Origin: Fibrobacter sp. UBA4223
GTDB lineage: Bacteria; Fibrobacterota; Fibrobacteria; Fibrobacterales; Fibrobacteraceae
DNA length: 64,000 nucleotides
Direction: 5' to 3'
Assembly (NCBI GenBank): GCA_002382975.1
Contig: DFTB01000012.1
Span: forward strand, 1 to 64,000
Under the pieces are notes generated by a model, which was not told where the DNA came from, searched no databases, and saw only the letters and a program-made list of their open reading frames with translations. Of this stretch, positions 53,536-60,657 are shown piece after piece (positions within the stretch are counted from its first letter, which is position 1; every line of letters starts with the position of its first letter). The position numbers and the translations under genes are program-made.

Positions 53536-54969
53536 CTATTTTAGCACGATTTGATGGCTTTTTTGGGCCAAACCAGAGCGAACCTGTAGTATATAGCGGC
53601 CGGGGGCCATTTTTTCAAGGTTCACAATACCGGAAACCTGACCGAACTTGGCCATCAGGCGACCCTGCATATCAAACAGGTTGACCGTCACGGTCCCCTC
53701 ACCCGCAATCTGAAGAACGCGACCTTCAAGACGCACGGAATGAGACATGCCGCCTACACCGATAATAGCGGTATTGTCGTCCAAACCAGGGGCGTAAGAA
53801 TTACTGGAATTCGGCACAAAGGCGCTGGAACTAGACCTTGCTGTCCCGTTAGAGCTAGAAGACCGGCCCGCAGCGCTGGAGCTGGACGCAGCAGCCGGAG
53901 AACCTCCGCAGGCAGTGTAAGTCTTGGGATTATTCGCCAGAAAGCCCTTCACCATGTTTCCGGAGGTAGAATAGCTCAGGCTATAGCGGGTCGCACCGCT
54001 ACTAAAAGCCGCAGTTCCTTCTGAAATCTTGGAGGCGCTCCAGTTCGCCCAAGAAAGCTTATAGGAATCCATCCACTGCTGCCAGCTGTTGTTCTGGGAA
54101 ACGTAGTTATTGGGGTCTCCCTTTCCATCGGCAGTACCCGTACCCCATTCCGATACAAATACAGAAAGACCAGCGTTAATGGCAGCAACAGCATTCGCCC
54201 CCTCAGAACCTGTTTTATGGGAGCCTGCGTAATAGTGGAATGTATAGGCGACATTTTGATCCTGGAGCGGTTCAGCAGTAGCCGCATTCGTATACTGGTC
54301 ATAATAGGGTGTTCCCACCAAGACAAGGTTGTCCGAATACTGACGGATTGCCTGGATAACGGTTTTCGCATAGGGGGCGATCCCGCTTTTCCAGTAGCTT
54401 TTGGCGGCATCTTCATCGGGCCATTTTTCACCACAGGAATTCTTAGGTTCATTGTAGATTTCAAAAATCACGTTATCGTACTTACCCCACTTCTGGGCCA
54501 TTTCCGTAAAGAACTGTACCGCAGAATTCGTACTCTGTTCCGCGCAATGGCTATGCCAGTCGATAATGACATAGATATCGTTATCAATGGCCCCCTGAAC
54601 AACGGCGTTCATAAAGCCCTTTTGCTTATCGGGTTCAGAAGCATACCCCTTTATGCCATCGCTCCAATCCTCGTTACCTGTAGCCATGGCACCTCGGACA
54701 ATCTCGATTTTCATATCGGAAACCATGCTGGAAACGCCCTCGGCTGTCCAAAATTCAACGGCATTTTTCATAAGGGACCAATAAAGGCTCATGCCCTTGA
54801 CTTGGACGGGGGTACTGTTATAGGCCGCACAGGAACCGAAAATGCGGCCCTTGCCGTTGGAATCCTTTCCGGCCTGAAGCTGGCCATACTGGCTCACGGG
54901 GCCCACACGGTTTGCCGCAAAAGACGAGGCGAATAATGCCAAAGTCATGAAAAATGCGATTTTTTTCAT
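53536..54969 (-). CDS. Exported compact GH5 endoglucanase
   Basis: The 477-aa protein (ATG 54969; earlier codons are outside the signal peptide) has a signal (MKKIAFFMTLALFASSFAA), RVGPVSQYGQLQAG, and a GH5 domain with acid/base Glu174 in EIYNEP and nucleophile Glu274 in FVSEWG. A Ser-rich linker (AAASSSSAAGRSSSSNGTARSS) and a sorting-like tail (VNLFDMQGRLMAKFGQV...GRYILQVRSG) follow. Tyr in the EIYNEP motif differs from the EVFNEP/ELFNEP of its paralogues. It is closest in plan to the 461-aa gene, with which it shares the short, module-free layout. Confidence 0.92.
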   Translation of the reverse strand: MKKIAFFMTLALFASSFAANRVGPVSQYGQLQAGKDSNGKGRIFGSCAAYNSTPVQVKGMSLYWSLMKNAVEFWTAEGVSSMVSDMKIEIVRGAMATGNEDWSDGIKGYASEPDKQKGFMNAVVQGAIDNDIYVIIDWHSHCAEQSTNSAVQFFTEMAQKWGKYDNVIFEIYNEPKNSCGEKWPDEDAAKSYWKSGIAPYAKTVIQAIRQYSDNLVLVGTPYYDQYTNAATAEPLQDQNVAYTFHYYAGSHKTGSEGANAVAAINAGLSVFVSEWGTGTADGKGDPNNYVSQNNSWQQWMDSYKLSWANWSASKISEGTAAFSSGATRYSLSYSTSGNMVKGFLANNPKTYTACGGSPAAASSSSAAGRSSSSNGTARSSSSAFVPNSSNSYAPGLDDNTAIIGVGGMSHSVRLEGRVLQIAGEGTVTVNLFDMQGRLMAKFGQVSGIVNLEKMAPGRYILQVRSGLAQKSHQIVLK

Positions 54970-55051
54970 AAAAATCCCTGGGATTGTAGGTGACACCCCC
55001 TAAAAATATTTCCCCAGAACCGACTTCGAACAAAGAAGCATGAAAAAAGAT

Positions 55052-55066
55052 GTTACCGGTGTAAAC
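55052..55066. promoter_or_regulatory. Candidate operator, copy 2
   Basis: GTTACCGGTGTAAAC, 83 bp upstream of the ATG at 54969 and adjoining the preceding terminator. It is near-palindromic and related to 50231-50245. Confidence 0.4.
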
Positions 55067-55068
55067 AA

Positions 55069-55096
55069 GAAAGGCGGGGGATATCCCCGCCTTTTT
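55069..55096 (-). terminator. Terminator of the 1185-aa GH5 gene
   Basis: GGCGGGG-GATAT-CCCCGCC with TTTTT on the plus side and TTTC on the minus side. Confidence 0.75.
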
Positions 55097-55114
55097 CGTC
55101 ATTTTTGAGCTTGA

Positions 55115-58100
55115 CTAGCGAGCTTGCATACGCAAGGTCTTCACCATGGAGCCCTGACGCACACGGACAATGTAGGCGCCCTTGCCCAGCTTGGCAAAGT
55201 CGTGGGCAAAGCTGCCTGCCGCCATGCTCTCGCTATGGCTTTCAATGGCATGGCCCATCATGTCGAACACCTGGACCTTCACGAGACCGGCACGGGCGAC
55301 AGAGACCACCAGGGTCTTACCCATGATAGAGGCATCGAGACCGGCCGGAGAAGCGATGTCACCGATAGCCATGCCGTAACCGTTATCATTGCCGTTGATG
55401 TTGCCGTTATTGGTTCCGTTATTGCCAGCACCACCGTTATTGGCTCCAGAGCTGGAACCAGGCTTTACACCGGCACTAGAACTGGAGACGGGCTTCACGC
55501 TAGAGCTGGATTTCGGCTTCACACTGGAGCTGGACTTCGGAGTCGGCAAGGAACCGATACAGGTCACGTTGTCGACATCCAGATTCGTGCCGCGGTCAGC
55601 ATTCGCAATCTTTTCGTCTACGACCCAAGCCATCTTCACCACCTGTGCCCAGGAGAAGGTCTTCTTCTCGGTTGCAGGAATCCAGGTCGGCTGAGCCAGG
55701 TCAGCTGCAGTAACCGTTACCTGAGTCCAGGCAGAGGCCTTGGGCTGGATGTCCGTAACATGTTCGTATCCCTCATCAGGCGTTACCGTAGACACAGAAG
55801 CACGGAACTTGTGAGCGGAACCCCTATAGTCATAAGTGATTGCCGTGCAGTTGGTAAATGCGCTGGTCGGGATATCCAGGCCCATACCTACAGAGGGGTA
55901 CGTGGTGGCACCGTAGGTAATGCCAGAAATACCTTCCATAGCAACGTAGGCGTTTTCGCCGTCAATGCGGACCATATCCCAGGACTTCGTCTTGGTGTCC
56001 TGTTTGTTGGTCACGGAACCACCTGCCTTGTAAATGTACCAGTATGCCTCGCCCAGAGATTCGGACTGGGTGTTTTCATCCTGGAAGTCATCAATAACGG
56101 CAAAGCCCGGAGTAGAGGCAGAAGAGTTCGGAGAGGTCGAGCTGCTGCTAGTATTCATTTCGGTCCACTTACCATCGACGCACTTCAGGTCAGAGGCACC
56201 CACATGGATTTCTTCACCCTCTGTGCATTCCGGCTCGGCAGAAGATGACGAGGGCACAACCGTTCCCGAGCTGCTAGAGCCGCCAATATCGGGTAAAGTA
56301 CCGACACACTGGACATTGTCAACGTCAAGGTAGGTACCACGTTGGGCATCCTTAATCTTTTCGTCCACCACCCATACTAGTTGATAAACCAAATTCCAAG
56401 CAAAGTCTTGCTTCTCTGTTTTGGGAATCCAAGACGGCTGAGCGAGATCGTCCACACCCACTGTTACCGTTGTCCAAGAAGTGGCCTTGTTCTGGGCGTC
56501 TGTAGCGTGCTCATACCCGCTTTCTGCAGTCACCGTACTCATGGCCGCCCGGAACATATGGCCGGAGCCCTTGTAGTCGTACTTGATAGCAGTGCACCCC
56601 GCCAATGCAGACGCAGGAATATTCATGGACATTCCCACAGAAGGATATGATTTATCACCGTAAGTTATATCGGAAATGTCTTCCATAGCGACATAGTAGT
56701 TGTTCGAATTACCACGAACCATATCCCACACTTGATCGGCGCCCTGAGTATTGGAAATCGAGCCTCCTGCAGTATACAGGAACCAATAGCCATCTTCGCC
56801 CAAAGTCTCCACGCCCGTATTCCCGTCATCCACATCATCAATCATGACAACTGTAGAAACGGTAGAAGAGCTGCTAACCTTGACTTCGGTCCATTCACCA
56901 TCAACGCAAAGCATGTGGGTCGAACCTACATCGATGGTTTCACCGTCTTCGCACGTGGGGTTCACGTGAGAACTAGAGGAGCTCTTCGGCTTCGAGGAGC
57001 TAGAACTGCCTGCAGCAGACGAACTGGAAACCCGCTCAATGGTTCCACCGACACAACGCAAATCATCGATATACAGATAATTAGCATCATCCGTGTCTTC
57101 CACGACCCAAGCGAACTTGTCAATCTTCTTTTTGTTCAAGGTCACCTTAGGAGAACCCTCCCAATTCGCCTGCTGTAAATCACTCCAATCAACGGTAGCG
57201 GTCTTCCAAGACTTAGAAGCAAGAATATCTGTAGTATGGTAGTTATAATCTTCCACTTCAGGAGTTTGCACCTTAAAAGTATGAGCGGCACCCTTGTACT
57301 TGTATTCTAAACTTTCGCAAGAAGACAGGTCGTAAACACTTTCATCTTCATTAAGATTCAAGCCCAAGGCTACATAGGGATCGTAAATGTACGTCCCCGC
57401 ATTCAAAACGATTCCCTTCAATGCGGCCATACCTTCTGTGGAATTGTCAGCCGCAAAAACCACAATATAGCCGTCTCCTTCATCATTAGCAGCATTGGTT
57501 ATAGAAGATTTTCCATTCCCATTCGCGGCACCGGGTTCACCCTTATCGGTGTAGGCATACCAAGAACCACCGGTAAAGGCAGTTCCATCGCCATCCTCAA
57601 AATCATCGATGAATTCTTCATCAGCCTGAACACTGCTAGAAGAACCGGAAGTACCAGTTCTCCAAGAGACAGACGCCGCATGGCTAGCCAACTGATCATA
57701 AACATACTTACCCGATGTTGAATATCCATCATAACTCCAGTTTGTGGGATTCGTATAGGTAGACTGCCCCCGGAATGCAGAAGCGGCCTCATCCTTGTTG
57801 CTCACAGACCAGTTACACCAAGAAATCATCTTCTGATCAAGGAAAGTCATCCAAGCATCAGCATCAGTGGTATTATAGAGTTCCTTACCATCAGCTGTAC
57901 CCACGCCCCATTCCGTTACAAACACCGTAAGGCCTGCCTGAATCGCACTGCTGACACGCTGAACAAACGTCGAATAGCCATCCCATTGGCCACCATCTGT
58001 ATGATGAGAGTTTGCATAGAAATGGAATGTGTAAGCCACGTTATTTTTAGAATCCGTCACCTTGCTATTGATTGCCTCTTCCGGATGGGCGGAGTATTCG

Positions 58101-58672
58101 CTGTTTCCCACTACAATGAGGTTGTCTGTTCCACCATTGGATCGAATTACAGAAATAATGGTGTTAGCGTAGGTTTTGACCGTACCCCACATATTTGCAT
58201 CTTTGGGTTCGTTAAAAATTTCAAATATCACATTGGGATAACTGCCCCACTTGCTCGCCATGCGAGTGAAGAAAGTCGTAGCGTCCGTTATTTCGTCGTT
58301 GGCATAATGAGAATGATAGTCAATAATGACATAGATGTCGTTATCAATGGCAGCCTGAATAACGGCGTCATCGGCATCTAGAGAGGCCGTCGAGTTACCC
58401 GCATTTTGGGTACTAGGCGTACCATGGGCAACGCGGATAATTTCAACTTTCCACTTATCTACGAGGGCATTTATTACAGAAGCGGTATAGAAGGGCGATC
58501 CAGCATCCCAATAATCCCAGTACATGCTCATACCCTTGAGCTGAACCTTTTCTGTGCCTGATTTGGAACCGTAGAGGTAACCACCACTAGCCTGCAACTT
58601 ACCGTAGTAGCTTACAGGACCGGCAAACACCACCGTCGCCGCGAGAGCCAAAAGAATTGCGAGTTTTTTCAT
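55115..58672 (-). CDS. Exported GH5 endoglucanase with three binding-like modules
   Basis: The 1185-aa protein has a signal (MKKLAILLALAATVVFA). The GH5 domain is the most diverged of the set (GPVSYYGKLQASGGYLYG start; acid/base Glu155 in EIFNEP; nucleophile Glu254 in FVTEWG). Three DFEDGD/YKYKG-type modules follow (FIDDFEDGDG..., MIDDVDDGNT..., VIDDFQDENT...), separated by Ser linkers. Two CEDGETIDVGSTHMLCVDGEW-like Cys inserts occur, and a Gly/Asn linker with a sorting-like tail (VQVFDMMGHAIES) ends it. It is the first gene of the minus-strand exported block. GAGGAAT precedes the ATG. Confidence 0.92.
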   Translation of the reverse strand: MKKLAILLALAATVVFAGPVSYYGKLQASGGYLYGSKSGTEKVQLKGMSMYWDYWDAGSPFYTASVINALVDKWKVEIIRVAHGTPSTQNAGNSTASLDADDAVIQAAIDNDIYVIIDYHSHYANDEITDATTFFTRMASKWGSYPNVIFEIFNEPKDANMWGTVKTYANTIISVIRSNGGTDNLIVVGNSEYSAHPEEAINSKVTDSKNNVAYTFHFYANSHHTDGGQWDGYSTFVQRVSSAIQAGLTVFVTEWGVGTADGKELYNTTDADAWMTFLDQKMISWCNWSVSNKDEAASAFRGQSTYTNPTNWSYDGYSTSGKYVYDQLASHAASVSWRTGTSGSSSSVQADEEFIDDFEDGDGTAFTGGSWYAYTDKGEPGAANGNGKSSITNAANDEGDGYIVVFAADNSTEGMAALKGIVLNAGTYIYDPYVALGLNLNEDESVYDLSSCESLEYKYKGAAHTFKVQTPEVEDYNYHTTDILASKSWKTATVDWSDLQQANWEGSPKVTLNKKKIDKFAWVVEDTDDANYLYIDDLRCVGGTIERVSSSSAAGSSSSSKPKSSSSSHVNPTCEDGETIDVGSTHMLCVDGEWTEVKVSSSSTVSTVVMIDDVDDGNTGVETLGEDGYWFLYTAGGSISNTQGADQVWDMVRGNSNNYYVAMEDISDITYGDKSYPSVGMSMNIPASALAGCTAIKYDYKGSGHMFRAAMSTVTAESGYEHATDAQNKATSWTTVTVGVDDLAQPSWIPKTEKQDFAWNLVYQLVWVVDEKIKDAQRGTYLDVDNVQCVGTLPDIGGSSSSGTVVPSSSSAEPECTEGEEIHVGASDLKCVDGKWTEMNTSSSSTSPNSSASTPGFAVIDDFQDENTQSESLGEAYWYIYKAGGSVTNKQDTKTKSWDMVRIDGENAYVAMEGISGITYGATTYPSVGMGLDIPTSAFTNCTAITYDYRGSAHKFRASVSTVTPDEGYEHVTDIQPKASAWTQVTVTAADLAQPTWIPATEKKTFSWAQVVKMAWVVDEKIANADRGTNLDVDNVTCIGSLPTPKSSSSVKPKSSSSVKPVSSSSAGVKPGSSSGANNGGAGNNGTNNGNINGNDNGYGMAIGDIASPAGLDASIMGKTLVVSVARAGLVKVQVFDMMGHAIESHSESMAAGSFAHDFAKLGKGAYIVRVRQGSMVKTLRMQAR

Positions 58673-58763
58673 AAAGAATTCCTCTGTTGATATATCGTAA
58701 TAAAGATAAAATCCAGCGGCGTTTTTTTCAAGTCAATTTACGGAAATCTTATAGTACGAAAGT

Positions 58764-58788
58764 AGATGCCCGCCGGCGCGGGCATGAC
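58764..58788. repeat. REP-like palindrome
   Basis: AGATGCCCGCC then GGCGCGGGCATGAC, upstream of the 1185-aa GH5 gene. Confidence 0.7.
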
Positions 58789-58808
58789 GAAGAAAATGCA
58801 GGAACGAC

Positions 58809-58838
58809 AAAAAAAGCACCCCAGCACAGAGCCGGGGT
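58809..58838 (-). terminator. Terminator of the small exported protein gene
   Basis: ACCCCAGC-ACAGA-GCCGGGGT (one mismatch) and a seven-T run on the minus strand. Confidence 0.7.
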
Positions 58839-58849
58839 TATCTCTAACA

Positions 58850-58873
58850 GGTCCTCGCCTTTGCGAGGATGAC
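58850..58873. repeat. REP-like palindrome
   Basis: GGTCCTCGCC-TTTGCGAGGATGAC, between the small exported gene's stop and its terminator. Confidence 0.75.
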
Positions 58874-58893
58874 AATGCTGCTACACAGACAAC

Positions 58894-59331
58894 TTAGTTT
58901 TCGTTGTTGTGCATTTCCATCTGTTCGCGGTCCATCGTGTGCTGCAGGTATTCCTTGAAGTCACGGTCGATGTTCACACCGTCGAAGTCGATGTCATCGT
59001 TTTCCAACACGAACACGGCGCTGGGGTTATCGAGCCAGCCGACCACGTCCACACCTTCCAACTTCATGGACTTGTCGCCCGCGGCCTGAGCCACATATTC
59101 CACCTTGGACTTGGCCACCCAGCCCTGGCCGCAGTTACCCTTGACCAGCACTTCGGTGTCACCGTCTTTGACGATGGTAAGTTCGTCGTTAAAGCCTGCG
59201 GTGCAAACCACAGATCCACCGCCCTTTTCCTTGGTCAAGTCAATATCGCCCAGCTTGGACTTCACTTTGTTCGGGGCAGCAAAAGCAGCGGCCACCATCA
59301 GGGAAAGAGCAACAAATAAAACCTTTTTCAT
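58894..59331 (-). CDS. Small exported protein of unknown function
   Basis: The 145-aa product has a signal peptide (VLFVALSLMVAAAFA). It then shows a mature domain with two Cys (SVVCTAGF and GNCGQGW) and several short strands (LTIVKDGDTEVLVKG, VFVLENDDIDFDGVNI), ending in an acidic, Met-rich helix (DREQMEMHNNEN). I know no family for it. TTGAGGAAT precedes the ATG, and TATATTTT lies at 59353-59360. It is divergent from mltG. Confidence 0.7.
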   Translation of the reverse strand: MKKVLFVALSLMVAAAFAAPNKVKSKLGDIDLTKEKGGGSVVCTAGFNDELTIVKDGDTEVLVKGNCGQGWVAKSKVEYVAQAAGDKSMKLEGVDVVGWLDNPSAVFVLENDDIDFDGVNIDRDFKEYLQHTMDREQMEMHNNEN

Positions 59332-59429
59332 GTTATTCCTCAATAAACATGGTAAAATATACAACTATGCAGTAGGAATATACCTTTTATTTTGGCAAAT
59401 TGGGAGATTTTCTTTTAAATTTTTACGAT

Positions 59430-60437
59430 ATGAAGAAGATTTTTACCATTTTCGTGCTTTTGCTGGTCATTTTGGCGATTTTTGCCGTTTTTCAAGGAAA
59501 AAAACGCATAAATGCGGTATCCGACAACCAAGAAACCGTGCTTTTGGAGATTCCCAAGGGCAGTTCGGCGGCCAAAGTATCTCAAATTTTACAGGAAAAG
59601 GGCGTCTGGAAGGACGGACTGGCATTCAAGGTCCGGAACAAAATGGACAAGCCCTCCCTCAAGGCTGGCTGGTATGAAATCCCACCACGGCAGACCCTGG
59701 AACAGATTTTCGCCCTGCTTGCAAGCGGCAAGAACGCCGTACGCAAGGTGACCATTCCCGAAGGTCGGGCCAGTTGGGAGATTCCCGCCTACCTGAAGAA
59801 GGCGTTCCCCGACTTGAACGAGGACCGCTGGAACAAGTTGGTCCAGGACCCGAAGTTCGCCCAGTCCCTGGGCGTAGATGCTAGTTCCCTGGAAGGTTAC
59901 CTGTTGCCCGACACCTACCCCTTCGCCATCGATGCAAACGAAGAGACCATCATCAGGCAGATGGTGGCGGCGAACCTGAAGCTTCGGGACGAGATGAAAG
60001 ATAAGCCGAACTCCAAGTGGGCGACTCTCGGCAACTGGCACAAGGTGCTTACCCTTGCTAGCGTGGTGGAAGAAGAAACTGGCAAACCCGACGAACGATT
60101 CTTGATTGCAGGCGTTTTTCACAACAGGCTTGAAATTGGCATGCCCCTGGGGGCCGACCCCACGGTGCGGTTCATCTTCAGGAACTTGACCGGGCCCATC
60201 TACAAGAGCCAGCTCAATAGCGACAGTCCCTACAACACCCGCAAGTTCAAGGGCCTGATGCCCGGCCCCATTTCTAATCCGGGTCGCAAGGCAATCGAAG
60301 CAGCCCTATTCCCCGCCGACACAAAGGCACTTTACTTTGTCGCAAAAGACGACGGTTCGGGCACCCACTTCTTCAGCAGCACCCTCACCGACCACAACAA
60401 GTTCAAGGACGTGGCCGCGAAGAATAGAGGGGAATGA
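59430..60437 (+). CDS. mltG: MltG-type endolytic transglycosylase (YceG)
   Basis: The 335-aa protein has an N-terminal membrane anchor (IFTIFVLLLVILAIFAVF) and then the LysM-like subdomain (VLLEIPKGSSAAKVSQIL). The catalytic core shows LTLASVVEEETGKPDERFLIAGVFHNRL with the general-acid Glu, IGMPLGADPTVRF, and DSPYNTRKFKGLMPGPISNPGRKAIEAAL. It should cut nascent peptidoglycan and limit strand length. Start ATG 59430 directly precedes the anchor. Its TGA stop lies inside a heptamer (GAATGAG). Confidence 0.93.
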   Translation: MKKIFTIFVLLLVILAIFAVFQGKKRINAVSDNQETVLLEIPKGSSAAKVSQILQEKGVWKDGLAFKVRNKMDKPSLKAGWYEIPPRQTLEQIFALLASGKNAVRKVTIPEGRASWEIPAYLKKAFPDLNEDRWNKLVQDPKFAQSLGVDASSLEGYLLPDTYPFAIDANEETIIRQMVAANLKLRDEMKDKPNSKWATLGNWHKVLTLASVVEEETGKPDERFLIAGVFHNRLEIGMPLGADPTVRFIFRNLTGPIYKSQLNSDSPYNTRKFKGLMPGPISNPGRKAIEAALFPADTKALYFVAKDDGSGTHFFSSTLTDHNKFKDVAAKNRGE

Positions 60438-60657
60438 GTTGTGAGTTGTGAGGTGCGAGGTGCGAGGTGTGAGGTGTGAAAAAAGCAAGCGGATCCTCGC
60501 CTGCGCGAGGATGACGAAGAAGGTTCGCGAGGATGACGAAGAAAGTTCGCGAGGATGACACCTCTTGAGACCCGCGACCCTAATACCTACAGCCTACAGC
60601 CTACAACCTACTACCTAGCCCCTAGATCCTAGCCCCTAGCCCCTAGCCCCTAGAAAC
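60432..60657. repeat. Heptamer tracts flanking a triple REP
   Basis: 60432-60480 reads GAATGAG, TTGTGAG, TTGTGAG, GTGCGAG and so on. 60491-60559 holds a REP plus two further 22-nt copies of its right half (GTTCGCGAGGATGACGAAGA). 60581-60657 reads TAATACC, TACAGCC, TACAGCC, TACAACC, TACTACC, TAGCCCC for 11 units. The next gene's stop codon lies in the last tract. Confidence 0.8.
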
